Shown: positions 26,176 through 34,554 of the stretch, one piece after another | Layout of the letters: each line of letters starts with the position of its first letter | How positions within the stretch are numbered: position 1 is the first letter of the stretch | Origin: Streptomyces iakyrus | GTDB taxonomy: Bacteria > Actinomycetota > Actinomycetes > Streptomycetales > Streptomycetaceae | NCBI RefSeq assembly: GCF_000717055.1 | Contig: NZ_JNXI01000018.1 | Location: forward strand, 62,001-126,000 | Direction of reading: 5' to 3' | DNA: 64,000 nucleotides | Position numbers and translations under genes: made by a program | Notes under the pieces: generated by a model | Told to the model about the DNA's origin: nothing | Seen by the model: the letters and a program-made list of their open reading frames with translations, nothing else | The model's database searches: none

Positions 26176-27537
26176 ATGGACCGCCGCATTTTCGGGCTGG
26201 AGAACGAGTACGGCGTCACGTGCACGTTCAGGGGACAGCGCCGCCTGTCTCCTGACGAGGTGGCGCGGTACCTCTTCCGCCGTGTCGTGTCATGGGGCCG
26301 CAGCAGCAATGTCTTTCTGCGAAACGGCGCCCGCCTCTATCTCGACGTGGGATCGCATCCGGAATACGCGACACCGGAATGCGACAACGTGACCGAACTG
26401 GTCACCCACGACAAAGCAGGCGAGCGCATTCTCGAAGGACTCCTGGTGGACGCCGAACGACGCCTGCACGAGGAGGGAATCGCGGGCGACGTCTACCTCT
26501 TCAAGAACAACACCGACTCGGCGGGCAACTCCTACGGCTGCCACGAGAACTATCTGGTCGCCCGGCACGGGGAGTTCTCCCGGCTCGCGGACATTCTCAT
26601 TCCGTTCCTGGTCACACGGCAGCTGCTGTGCGGCGCCGGCAAGGTGCTGCAGACGCCGCGCGGCGCCGTGTACTGCGTCAGCCAGCGGGCCGAGCACATC
26701 TGGGAGGGCGTCTCCTCGGCGACGACCCGCTCCCGGCCCATCATCAACACGCGTGACGAACCGCACGCGGACGCCGAGCGCTACCGCCGCCTGCACGTCA
26801 TCGTGGGCGACTCCAACATGTCCGAGACGACCATGCTGCTCAAGGTCGGCGCCACCGACCTGGTGCTGCGCATGATCGAGGCGGGCACGGTGATGCGGGA
26901 CCTCACCCTGGAGAACCCGATCCGGGCGATCCGCGAGGTCAGCCACGACATCACCGGCCGGCGCAAGGTGCGCCTGGCCAGCGGACGCGAGGCCTCCGCC
27001 CTGGAGGTACAGCGCGAGTACTACGAGAAGGCCCTGGACTTCTGCGAGCGCCGGGGCATCCGCACCGGCACCGTCGAGCAGGTCCTGGAGCTGTGGGGCC
27101 GCACCCTGGACGCGATCGAGGCCGAGGACCTCGACCGCATCGGCACCGAGATCGACTGGGTCATGAAGTACAAGCTCATCGAGCGGTACCGCGCCAAGCA
27201 CAACATGACCATGTCGCACCCGCGGGTCGCGCAGATAGACCTCGCCTACCACGACATCCACCGCCGTCGTGGCTTGTACTACCTGCTCGAGAAGAAGGGC
27301 CAGGCGGCCCGTATCTGCAACGATTTGAAGATCTTCGAGGGCAAGTCCGTTCCGCCGCAGACCACTCGGGCCCGGCTGCGCGGGGACTTCATCCGGCGGG
27401 CCCAGGAACAGCGCCGTGACTTCACGGTCGACTGGGTCCACCTCAAGCTCAACGACCAGGCCCAGCGGACCGTGCTGTGCAAGGACCCGTTCCGTTCCGT
27501 GGACGACCGGGTGGAGAAGCTGATCGCCGGAATGTGA
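26176..27537 (+). CDS. pafA: Pup-protein ligase
   Basis: This 453-residue ligase uses ATP to phosphorylate the C-terminal Glu of Pup and join it to substrate lysines. It starts [15 protein letters not shown] with the Mg-ligand Glu, contains the catalytic Asp in [15 protein letters not shown], and keeps [10 protein letters not shown] and the C-terminal Pup-handling domain. It lacks the Dop-loop. The gene is separated from prcA by the LacI/MFS pair. A strong terminator follows 23 bases after the stop. Confidence 0.96.
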   Translation: MDRRIFGLENEYGVTCTFRGQRRLSPDEVARYLFRRVVSWGRSSNVFLRNGARLYLDVGSHPEYATPECDNVTELVTHDKAGERILEGLLVDAERRLHEEGIAGDVYLFKNNTDSAGNSYGCHENYLVARHGEFSRLADILIPFLVTRQLLCGAGKVLQTPRGAVYCVSQRAEHIWEGVSSATTRSRPIINTRDEPHADAERYRRLHVIVGDSNMSETTMLLKVGATDLVLRMIEAGTVMRDLTLENPIRAIREVSHDITGRRKVRLASGREASALEVQREYYEKALDFCERRGIRTGTVEQVLELWGRTLDAIEAEDLDRIGTEIDWVMKYKLIERYRAKHNMTMSHPRVAQIDLAYHDIHRRRGLYYLLEKKGQAARICNDLKIFEGKSVPPQTTRARLRGDFIRRAQEQRRDFTVDWVHLKLNDQAQRTVLCKDPFRSVDDRVEKLIAGM

Positions 27538-27560
27538 GCCGGTGCCGGCCAGTGCGAGAA

Positions 27561-27598
27561 GCCGATGCCCGGAGGTTTTCACACCTTCGGGCATCGGC
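27561..27598 (+). terminator. terminator after pafA
   Basis: GCCGATGCCCG (27561-27571) pairs with CGGGCATCGGC (27588-27598) and is followed by CTTTTCCCG. Confidence 0.85.
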
Positions 27599-27729
27599 CT
27601 TTTCCCGCCCGTGTCCGGCCGTTCCCGAGCGGCTTGGGCAGCGCCGTGTCGCGCGGTGCGAGGAGTGCGGAGCGGGTACGCCGTAGAGTGGCGGCCATTG
27701 CCCCCACACCACCGATCCCAGTTGGACTG

Positions 27730-28710
27730 ATGAACTACAACACGAAACGACGCGTGGCCGCGTTGCTGGCCGTTCCCGCCCTGTTGTTCACCGCCGCGTG
27801 CGGATCGGACGACGGGAACAACGGCGACACGGCGGGAGGCGTCGCCGAGATCAAGGGGAAGGTCGGGGCGAAGCCCGAGATCTCCGTGCCCAAGGACGGC
27901 AAGCCGTCCGACGAGACCGTGGTCAAGACGGTCTCGGCGGGCAGCGGCACCCCGATCAAGGGCTCGGACTTCGTCCGCCTGGACTGGACCGTCGAGAAGT
28001 GGGGCGGGGGCCAGGAGCTCGGCGGCACCTGGGCCGCGGGAGCGACGGGTGACAAGGCTCCCCGCCGGCAGTCCATCGAGCAGATCGGCAAGCCGAGCCA
28101 GCAGCTCCCCGAGAAGGTCCTCGACGCGGTGAAGGGCAAGAAGCCCGGCAGCCGGATCCTGGTCCAGGGCACCGCGGGCGATCTGATCGGCCAGAGCCTC
28201 AACACCTCCTCCGGGATCGCCGCCAAGGACGTGCTGATCTGGGTGGTCGACCCGGTCGGTGCCGCGAGCGTCGACACCAAGGCCGAGGCCAAGGGCGAGC
28301 AGGCGCCCTCCGAGCCCGGAATGCCCGAGGTGAAGTCCCCGTCGCAGAAGGCCGCGGTCATCACCGTCCCCAAGGGCGAGAAGGCTCCCAAGGACCTCAA
28401 GGAGCAGGTGCTCATCAAGGGCGACGGCAAGAAGGTCGAGGCCGGCCAGGGGCTCATCGCCCAGTACACCGGCGTCAAGTGGGAGGACGGCAAGAAGTTC
28501 GACTCCTCCTGGGACCACGGCGGCGCCACGGCCTTCCAGATCGGCAACGGCTCCGTGGTGGCAGGCTGGGACAAGGGCCTCGTCGGCAAGCACGTGGGCG
28601 ACCGGGTGCTGCTGGTGATCCCGCCCTCGCTCGGCTACGGCGCGAGCCCGCAGAGCGAGCTGTCCAAGAACACGCTGGTCTTCACCGTGGACATCCTCGG
28701 CACGGTCTGA
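27730..28710 (+). CDS. FKBP-type peptidyl-prolyl isomerase, lipoprotein
   Basis: This 326-residue exported lipoprotein (lipobox FTAAC) has one clear C-terminal FKBP domain from about residue 225 (GQGLIAQYTGVKWEDGKKFDSS, broken here as GQGLIAQYTG and DGKKFDSSW, then VVAGWDKGLVGKHVGDRVLLVI and SLGYG). The central part resembles a second, degenerate FKBP domain. It should assist protein folding outside the membrane. TAGAGT near 27685 may be its -10 box. A cytosolic FKBP follows 56 bases downstream. Confidence 0.88.
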   Translation: MNYNTKRRVAALLAVPALLFTAACGSDDGNNGDTAGGVAEIKGKVGAKPEISVPKDGKPSDETVVKTVSAGSGTPIKGSDFVRLDWTVEKWGGGQELGGTWAAGATGDKAPRRQSIEQIGKPSQQLPEKVLDAVKGKKPGSRILVQGTAGDLIGQSLNTSSGIAAKDVLIWVVDPVGAASVDTKAEAKGEQAPSEPGMPEVKSPSQKAAVITVPKGEKAPKDLKEQVLIKGDGKKVEAGQGLIAQYTGVKWEDGKKFDSSWDHGGATAFQIGNGSVVAGWDKGLVGKHVGDRVLLVIPPSLGYGASPQSELSKNTLVFTVDILGTV

Positions 28711-28766
28711 CCCGTCCGGTCTGTGAGACTGTCCCCGACGCAGGTCACGTAACAAGGAGAGATGAA

Positions 28767-29138
28767 GTGAGCATCGACAAGCCCGAGATCGACTTCCCGG
28801 GCGGCGAGCCCCCGGCGGACCTCGAGATCAAGGACATCTGGGAGGGCGACGGCCCGGTCGCGCAGGCCGGCCAGACCGTCACCGTGCACTACGTGGGTGT
28901 CTCCTTCAGCACCGGCGAGGAGTTCGACGCCAGCTGGAACCGCGGCACGCCCTTCCGCTTCCCGCTGGGCGGCGGCCGGGTCATCAAGGGCTGGGACCAG
29001 GGCGTGCAGGGCATGAAGGTCGGCGGCCGCCGCCAGCTGACCATCCCCGCCCACCTCGCGTACGGCAACCAGAGCCCGTCGCCTCTGATCAAGCCGGGCG
29101 AGACGCTGATCTTCGTGGTCGACCTGCTCGGGGTCTGA
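28767..29138 (+). CDS. cytosolic FKBP-type peptidyl-prolyl isomerase
   Basis: This 123-residue single-domain FKBP has no signal peptide. Active-site residues are present: Tyr in VTVHYVGVS, FDASW, the Val-Ile-Lys-Gly-Trp of RVIKGWDQG, and HLAYG. The GTG at 28767 follows AAGGAGAG. It probably shares a transcript with the preceding lipoprotein gene and ends in a good terminator. Confidence 0.92.
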   Translation: MSIDKPEIDFPGGEPPADLEIKDIWEGDGPVAQAGQTVTVHYVGVSFSTGEEFDASWNRGTPFRFPLGGGRVIKGWDQGVQGMKVGGRRQLTIPAHLAYGNQSPSPLIKPGETLIFVVDLLGV

Positions 29139-29166
29139 GCAAGCTCCGAACGGACTCGATCATGTG

Positions 29167-29194
29167 GGGCCCATGCCTGTTCGGGCATGGGCCC
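29167..29194 (+). terminator. terminator before pafB
   Basis: GGGCCCATGCC (29167-29177) pairs perfectly with GGCATGGGCCC (29184-29194) and is followed by TCGGCTTTT. Confidence 0.85.
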
Positions 29195-29267
29195 TCGGCT
29201 TTTGCCGTGCCACCGTGTGGCGGTACGGTCATCGCTCGTAAGCACCATAGGGAGGCGAAGCGCGTCG

Positions 29268-30245
29268 ATGGCCATTGCCAAGGCGGAGCGGCTCATGAAT
29301 CTGGCGCTGTGTCTGCTCGGGACACGGCGGCCGCTCAGCAAGCGTGAGCTGCGCGACTCCATCGAGGCCTACGTCGAGGCCTTCGGGCCGGGCAACGGCG
29401 CGTCCGGCTCCGATGATTCCTTCAACCGCATGTTCGAGCGCGACAAGGACGACCTGCGCGAGCTGGGGCTGGTCATCGAGACCGTCGAGAGCCTCGACGG
29501 CGAGATCGGCTACATGGCCCGCCGCGACAGCAACCGCCTCCCGCCCATCACGCTGGACGCCGAGGAGGCCGCCGCCCTCGGGCTCGCGGCCAAGGTGTGG
29601 CAGCAGGCCCGGCTCGCCGGAGCGGCCAGCGGCGCCCTGCAGAAGCTGCGCGCGGCCGGACTCCCCGAGGACGTCGACCCGTACGGGTCGCACGGCGCGC
29701 TGGAGCCGCGCATCCCCGTGCACGAGGCCGCCTTCGAGCCGCTCATGCTGGCCTGCCGGGACCGCCGGCCCGTCGCCTTCGACTACCGCAAGGCCACCGC
29801 CGCCCACCCCGAGCAGCGGCACGTGGAGCCGTGGGCGCTGGAGTGCTGGCGGGGCCACTGGTACCTGGCGGGCTGGGACCGCGACCGGGGCGCCGAGCGG
29901 GTCTTCCGGCTGTCCCGCATCACCGGCAAGGTCCGCTCGCGCGGTGGCCGCTACACCGCTGATGTGCCGGACGTGGTCACCGTCCGGGAGACCGTAGCGA
30001 GCTGGGCCGGGGAGATCGCCGACCGTTCGGCGCGGATCCGGCTGCGTGCGGGGGCGGGCTACCCCCTTCGGGCGAAAGCCACCTCCGTCCGGGAACTCGG
30101 CGACGGCTGGGACGAGTTGGAGATTCCGTACGGCCACGGGCTGGACGCCTGGCTGGTGGAGTTCGGGCCCGACGTGGTCGTCCTGGAGCCCGCCGAGCTG
30201 CGGGCCGACGTGGTGGACCGGCTGCGGGCCGTGGCCAAGGGCTGA
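29268..30245 (+). CDS. pafB: WYL-domain transcriptional activator PafB
   Basis: This 325-residue protein has an N-terminal winged helix (AERLMNLALCLLGTRRPLSK), a three-helix linker, and a WYL domain near residues 155-230 (PVAFDYRKAT, HVEPWALECWRGHWYLAGWD) with a C-terminal extension. In mycobacteria PafB acts with PafC to activate SOS-independent DNA-damage promoters. The ATG at 29268 has GGGAGG somewhat far upstream. It is followed by pafC after 15 bases, so they form an operon. Confidence 0.93.
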   Translation: MAIAKAERLMNLALCLLGTRRPLSKRELRDSIEAYVEAFGPGNGASGSDDSFNRMFERDKDDLRELGLVIETVESLDGEIGYMARRDSNRLPPITLDAEEAAALGLAAKVWQQARLAGAASGALQKLRAAGLPEDVDPYGSHGALEPRIPVHEAAFEPLMLACRDRRPVAFDYRKATAAHPEQRHVEPWALECWRGHWYLAGWDRDRGAERVFRLSRITGKVRSRGGRYTADVPDVVTVRETVASWAGEIADRSARIRLRAGAGYPLRAKATSVRELGDGWDELEIPYGHGLDAWLVEFGPDVVVLEPAELRADVVDRLRAVAKG

Positions 30246-30260
30246 GGGGGAGCGGAAACA

Positions 30261-31337
30261 GTGGCAGGCAAACCGGTCAGGCCCGTGAACGCCATCGACC
30301 AGACCCGGCGGATGCTCTCGCTGGTGACGTATCTGAAGGAGCGCCCCGGAGCCCGGGTCGAGGACGTCGCGCGCGCCTTCGGCATCAGCGAGGACGAGCT
30401 GGTCTCCGACCTCGACGTGCTGCCCATGTGCGGCACCAGCTTCCGCGGCGGCGACCTGCTCGACATCGACACCGACGGCGAGCGCATCTGGTGGCACAAC
30501 CCGGCAGCCCTCGCGGCGGAGGCCGCCGAGCCGCTCAGACTCGCCGCCGACGAGGCCACCGCCCTGCTCGTCGCCGCCCGGGCGGTGTCCACACTGCCCG
30601 GACTGCGCGAGAGCGACCGGCAGGCGCTGCTGCGGGCGACGGCCAAGGTGGAGACCGCCGCCGGTGAGGCGGCGGGCGCCAGCTCGCGCCTGTCGGTGAC
30701 CTTCGAGTCCGAGGGTGGCGTCTTCGCGGACGTCGACCGGGCGATCGCCGAGCGCCGCCGGCTGTGGATCCGCTACTACTCGCCGGCGCGCGACGAGGTC
30801 ACCGAGCGGGAGATCGACCCCATCCGCCTGGTCAGTGTCGGGCACACGTACGTCGAGGCCTGGTGCCGCCGCTCCGAGGCGCGCCGCACCTTCCGGCTCG
30901 ACCGGGTGGCCGAGATCAGGATCCTGGACGAGCCGTCCGCGCCGCCCGAGATCGAGTTGCGGGACCTCTCCGAGGCCCTGGTGCAGCCCGCGGCCGAGGA
31001 CCCGGAGGTCGTGGTCGAGGTCGGGCCCGGCGGCCGCTGGGTCGCGGAGTACTACCCGCACGACAGTGCGGATGAGCTCCCGGACGGCGGGCTGCGTATC
31101 ACCCTGCGGACCCCCGATCCGGCGTCGCTCCGGCGCCTGGCCCTCCGGCTCGGGCGTGACGGCCGCATCGTCTCGCCGCCGGAGCTCGCCGACAGCGCCC
31201 GGCAGGCGGCCCGTGAGGCGCTGTCGGCGTACGACGGGATCGAGGCGGAGCGGACGGCTCGCGTCGCGGAGGCCGGCGCCCGCGGGCCGCAGACGCTGCA
31301 CGCGGTTCCGGACGGGCCCGGCGACGGACCCGGGTGA
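30261..31337 (+). CDS. pafC: WYL-domain transcriptional activator PafC
   Basis: This 358-residue partner of PafB has a winged helix (TRRMLSLVTYLKERPGARVED) and a WYL domain (RRLWIRYYSPARDEVTERE shortened as RRLWIRYYS, then HTYVEAWCRRSEARRTFRLD) followed by a WCX-like C-terminus. The heterodimer is thought to sense single-stranded DNA and to recruit RNA polymerase to RecA-NDp-type promoters, several of which occur in this window. The GTG at 30261 follows GAGGGGGAG. Confidence 0.92.
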   Translation: MAGKPVRPVNAIDQTRRMLSLVTYLKERPGARVEDVARAFGISEDELVSDLDVLPMCGTSFRGGDLLDIDTDGERIWWHNPAALAAEAAEPLRLAADEATALLVAARAVSTLPGLRESDRQALLRATAKVETAAGEAAGASSRLSVTFESEGGVFADVDRAIAERRRLWIRYYSPARDEVTEREIDPIRLVSVGHTYVEAWCRRSEARRTFRLDRVAEIRILDEPSAPPEIELRDLSEALVQPAAEDPEVVVEVGPGGRWVAEYYPHDSADELPDGGLRITLRTPDPASLRRLALRLGRDGRIVSPPELADSARQAAREALSAYDGIEAERTARVAEAGARGPQTLHAVPDGPGDGPG

Positions 31338-31437
31338 GCCACGGGCGCGCGTCCGGGGTCCACGGCTGCCAAGGCCGGACCGCGACACCGGCCGTGGCGC
31401 CCCGGAGGCGAACCACCCCAGAAAGAGGAGCGAGGGC

Positions 31438-31731
31438 TTGAGCGAGTCGGCGACGTCCGGTGTGCGGGGCATGACGGTGGAGTCCGCGTTCGCCGGGATG
31501 AGAAGCGTAACCCCGGTCGTCTTCAAGGCGGGCTGCCCCGACTGCCGAGGGTGCTTCGAGCTCGCCGCGGGCGCCCTGCGCCTGGCCATCGGCGCCACGA
31601 GCCGCACCACCTTCTACTCCTTCACCTGCCCGCAGTGCGGCGCGTCCGTCCGCAAGCCCGCGGGGGAGCGGATCGTGGAGCTGCTCACCGGCGGCGGTGT
31701 GCGGACCCTCCGGCTGCATTCCACCGTCTAG
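31438..31731 (+). CDS. small zinc-ribbon protein of unknown function
   Basis: This protein of up to 97 residues has two Cys pairs, CPDCRGC and CPQC, about 40 residues apart, separated by a hydrophobic strand and a basic segment. That suits a single zinc ribbon. The TTG at 31438 follows GAGGAG at a good distance; an ATG at 31471 is the conservative alternative, giving 86 residues. It lies between pafC and a small membrane protein gene; its role is unknown. Confidence 0.75.
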   Translation: MSESATSGVRGMTVESAFAGMRSVTPVVFKAGCPDCRGCFELAAGALRLAIGATSRTTFYSFTCPQCGASVRKPAGERIVELLTGGGVRTLRLHSTV

Positions 31732-31790
31732 CGGGCCCTCAGGCCGCACCACCGTCCAGGGGGCCGGCCGTCCGCCCGCCCGTGACGGTC

Positions 31791-31803
31791 TAGGCTCGGC
31801 ATC
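31791..31803 (+). promoter_or_regulatory. leaderless promoter of small membrane protein gene
   Basis: TAGGCT (31791-31796) lies 7 bases before the ATG at 31804, and no ribosome binding site is seen. Confidence 0.6.
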
Positions 31804-31998
31804 ATGTTCTGGCCGATGTTCGCGGTTGCCGTGGGATTCGTGGGTCTCGTCGTGCTCGGGGTGCTCGCCGTGCGGGTGTTCGTGGAGGCACAGCGCCTGG
31901 GCAGGCAGGTCACGGACTCGGCGCGCCGTATCAATCGGGCCGCCGAGGATCTGGAGCGGGCGGCGGGGAGTGCGGCCCGGTCGGTGGACGCTCTGTGA
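31804..31998 (+). CDS. small membrane protein with one transmembrane segment
   Basis: This 64-residue protein has one strong hydrophobic helix (residues 5-25) and an amphipathic, Arg/Ala-rich C-terminal helix resembling a coiled coil (ARRINRAAEDLERAAGSA). Its outline is similar to TatA/B-like or DUF948-like helices, but no TatA signature is present. It lies 258 bases before tatA. Function unknown. Confidence 0.72.
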   Translation: MFWPMFAVAVGFVGLVVLGVLAVRVFVEAQRLGRQVTDSARRINRAAEDLERAAGSAARSVDAL

Positions 31999-32190
31999 GT
32001 CCCGCGGGCGGTGGCCATGAGTTGCTTTTGGGACACTTCGCCCTGTCACCCCGGCGGTTCGGACAGGTACTCTGCTGGTCGCGGCCCGGTTAACGAGGCA
32101 CTGGTCGCGGACGGGAGTACGCACGGGGGATGCAGAGGGATTGCCTCACGTTCACCCCCGAGCGTTACGATCGCTGCCAGCACGATCGTT

Positions 32191-32215
32191 CGGACATGTG
32201 TCCGACCGGTCGGAC
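32191..32215. promoter_or_regulatory. overlapping palindromes before tatA
   Basis: CGGACATGTGTCCG (32191-32204, one mismatch) and GTCCGACCGGTCGGAC (32200-32215, perfect 16-base palindrome) overlap and share the middle arm TGTCCG. CGGACA also occurs at 32060. They lie 41 bases before the tatA ATG and could be an operator or two alternative hairpins in the leader. Confidence 0.5.
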
Positions 32216-32255
32216 AGCACCCACCACAGCCGCCTCGGTGAGAAGGTAAAGACTT

Positions 32256-32537
32256 ATGTTCGGAAGGCTCGGAGCCCCCGAGATCATTCTCATCCTCGTC
32301 GTCATCATCCTGCTGTTCGGCGCGAAGAAGCTTCCGGACATGGCTCGGTCGCTCGGCAAGTCGGCCCGCATCCTCAAGAGCGAGGCCAAGGCGATGAAGG
32401 ACGAGAACAAGTCCTCCACGACCCCGGCCGGCCCGCCCAACAACGACGAGCCCTCGCAGCGCACCATCCAGGCAGCGCCCGGTGACGTGACCAGCTCGCG
32501 TCCGGTCAACGAGCCCACGGACACGACCAAGCGCTGA
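32256..32537 (+). CDS. tatA: twin-arginine translocase subunit TatA
   Basis: This 93-residue protein has a short N-terminal membrane helix (PEIILILVVIILLFGAKKLPDM) written here as PEIILILVVI and LLFGAKKLPDM, the FGAKKLP hinge, an amphipathic helix and a polar Ser/Pro/Thr tail. TatA oligomers form the pore for folded twin-arginine preproteins. GAAGG precedes the ATG at 32256. tatC follows after 47 bases, so the two are co-transcribed. Confidence 0.95.
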   Translation: MFGRLGAPEIILILVVIILLFGAKKLPDMARSLGKSARILKSEAKAMKDENKSSTTPAGPPNNDEPSQRTIQAAPGDVTSSRPVNEPTDTTKR

Positions 32538-32584
32538 CGCAGGGCCGGTGACCTCCGGCCCGCCGCACGAGATGGGAACGTGGG

Positions 32585-33547
32585 TTGCTGAAGTCTGCCC
32601 GCAAGCAGGAGAAGGATCCCGAGGGGCGGATGCCCCTCGCGGAGCACCTTCGCGAGCTCCGCAACCGGCTCGCCAAGGCGATGCTGGCGATCGTCGCCGT
32701 CACGGTCGTCGCCGCCTTCTTCTACAACGACATCATCAACTTGATCACCAAGCCGATCCTCGACTCGGTCGGCTGTGACAAGACCTTCGCCGAGCTGGCC
32801 AAGTCGCAGGCCGGCACGAAGCCCTGTGCGCAGATCACCATCAACGGCCTGCTCACCCCCTTCACGCTGGCGCTGAAGGTGTCGCTGATGGCCGGTGTCG
32901 TGCTGGCCTCGCCGGCCTGGCTCTACCAGCTGTGGGCCTTCGTCGCGCCGGGACTGCACCGGCACGAGCGGAAGTACGCCTACGCCTTCGTCGCCACGGG
33001 CGCCCCGCTGTTCATCGTCGGCGCCTACTTCGCCTACACGGTGCTCCCCACCACGGCGAAGGTGCTCCTGGAGTTCACCCCGGGCGGCACCTCCAACCTC
33101 CTTCCGCTGGACGACCTGCTCGACCTGGTCATGCGGATGGTGCTCGTCTTCGGCCTCTCCTTCGAGCTGCCGCTGCTGCTGGTCATGCTCAACCTCACCG
33201 GCGTGCTCACGGGCAAGCGCATGCTCGGCTGGTGGCGCGGCATGATCATGGGCATCACGGTGTTCGCGGCCATCGCCACGCCCAGCACCGACCCGCTGAC
33301 CATGCTGGCGCTCGCGGCGCCGATCTGGATCCTGTACTTCGCGGCCGTCGCCTTCTCCCTGCTCAACGACCGCCGGCGCAGCCGTCGCGAGGCCCTGGGC
33401 CCCGCCGACGACGAGGCCTCCGAGCTGGATCTCACCCCCGACGACATCGGCGAGATCGAGCCCGTGACCACTAGCCGGGCCGCGCTGCCCGAGCAGGCGA
33501 GCTCGGAGCGCTCGGACCGGGTCAACGGTTATGACGACGTGACCTGA
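32585..33547 (+). CDS. tatC: twin-arginine translocase subunit TatC
   Basis: This 320-residue protein has six hydrophobic segments and family signatures MPLAEHLRELRNRL, SPAWLYQLWAFVAPGLHRHERK and PSTDPLTM. TatC binds the twin-arginine signal. The C-terminal 70 residues are an acidic cytoplasmic tail. The TTG start at 32585 gives MLKSARKQEKDPEGR, which I remember from other streptomycetes; ATG 32630 is a shorter option. Confidence 0.95.
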   Translation: MLKSARKQEKDPEGRMPLAEHLRELRNRLAKAMLAIVAVTVVAAFFYNDIINLITKPILDSVGCDKTFAELAKSQAGTKPCAQITINGLLTPFTLALKVSLMAGVVLASPAWLYQLWAFVAPGLHRHERKYAYAFVATGAPLFIVGAYFAYTVLPTTAKVLLEFTPGGTSNLLPLDDLLDLVMRMVLVFGLSFELPLLLVMLNLTGVLTGKRMLGWWRGMIMGITVFAAIATPSTDPLTMLALAAPIWILYFAAVAFSLLNDRRRSRREALGPADDEASELDLTPDDIGEIEPVTTSRAALPEQASSERSDRVNGYDDVT

Positions 33548-33565
33548 AGATCGGCAGGCAGATCG

Positions 33566-33578
33566 TAGGGTCGGTCGC
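33566..33578 (+). promoter_or_regulatory. leaderless promoter of lipid-kinase-like gene
   Basis: TAGGGT (33566-33571) lies 7 bases before the GTG at 33579 without a ribosome binding site. Confidence 0.6.
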
Positions 33579-34469
33579 GTGACCAGCGAGATCACCCTCT
33601 TCGTCAACCCCACCGCGGGCCGCGGCCGGGGCGCTCACGCGGCGCAGCCGGCCGCTTCCGCGTTGCGGGCGGCCGGCTTCTCGGTCCGGACGGTCCTCGG
33701 GGAGGATGCCGCGGACGCCCTCCTGCGCGCGCGGGCGGCCGTCGAGGGCGGCACGGGCGCGCTGATCGCCGTCGGCGGTGACGGCATGGCGGGCCTGGCA
33801 CTGCGGGCCGTCGCGGGCACCCGCACCCCCCTCGGCCTGGTCGCCGTCGGCACCGGCAACGACTTCGCCCGCGCCCTCGGCCTGCCCGTGCGGGAGCCCG
33901 CCGCCGCGGGCCGCATGATCGCCGACGCACTCAAGTGCGGCCGGATCCGCGACATCGACCTCGGGCGGGTGGGCGACCGCTGGTTCGGCACCGTCCTGGC
34001 CTCCGGCTTCGACTCCCGCGTCAACGACCGCGGCAACCGCATGCGATGGCCCACCGGCCGCCTCAAGTACGACCTGGCGATGATCGCCGAACTCGCCGGG
34101 TTCCGGCCCGTGCCATACCGGATACGGCTTGACGACGGAGAGGTCCGCCAGGTCGAGGCGACCCTCGTGGCCGTCGGCAACGGCTCCTCCTACGGCGGCG
34201 GCATGCGGATCTGCCCCGGCGCCGACCTGACCGACGGGCTGTTCGACATCACCGTCGTCGGGGACTGCAGCCGGGCGACGCTGCTGCGGGTGTTCCCGAG
34301 GGTGTACCGGGGCACGCACGTCGGCCATCCGAAGGTGACCGTGCTGCGGGCGGCCCGGGTCGAGATCGCCGCCGAGGACGTCACCGGCCACGCCGACGGC
34401 GAGCCGCTCGGCCCGCTGCCGCTGAGCGCGCGCTGCGTACGCGGGGGCGTGCGGGTCGTCGGCCCCTGA
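33579..34469 (+). CDS. diacylglycerol kinase family lipid kinase
   Basis: This 296-residue protein belongs to the DAGK/YegS family. It begins ITLFVNPTAGRGRG, with the ATP-binding VGGDGMAGLALRAV loop (GGDG-M instead of GGDGT) and GTGNDFARALGLP. Diacylglycerol or another lipid is the probable substrate, phosphorylated at the membrane surface. The Met in the GGDGM loop is a conservative departure. It lies between tatC and a helicase gene. Confidence 0.9.
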   Translation: MTSEITLFVNPTAGRGRGAHAAQPAASALRAAGFSVRTVLGEDAADALLRARAAVEGGTGALIAVGGDGMAGLALRAVAGTRTPLGLVAVGTGNDFARALGLPVREPAAAGRMIADALKCGRIRDIDLGRVGDRWFGTVLASGFDSRVNDRGNRMRWPTGRLKYDLAMIAELAGFRPVPYRIRLDDGEVRQVEATLVAVGNGSSYGGGMRICPGADLTDGLFDITVVGDCSRATLLRVFPRVYRGTHVGHPKVTVLRAARVEIAAEDVTGHADGEPLGPLPLSARCVRGGVRVVGP

Positions 34470-34521
34470 GCTGCGCGGATCCGAGGTTTCACAGGAACGG
34501 ATCCGGATAATGATCGTCCTG

Positions 34522-34544
34522 TTGTCAGTGCGGCCCGGTACGCT
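34522..34544 (+). promoter_or_regulatory. PafBC/RecA-NDp promoter of Ski2-type helicase
   Basis: TTGTCAGTG (34522-34530), 8 bases (34531-34538), TACGCT (34539-34544) is a full match to the RecA-NDp pattern TTGTCRGTG-N8-TANNNT. The helicase ATG lies 10 bases after the -10 box, so the mRNA would be nearly leaderless. Confidence 0.8.
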
Positions 34545-34554
34545 CGAAAGCACG

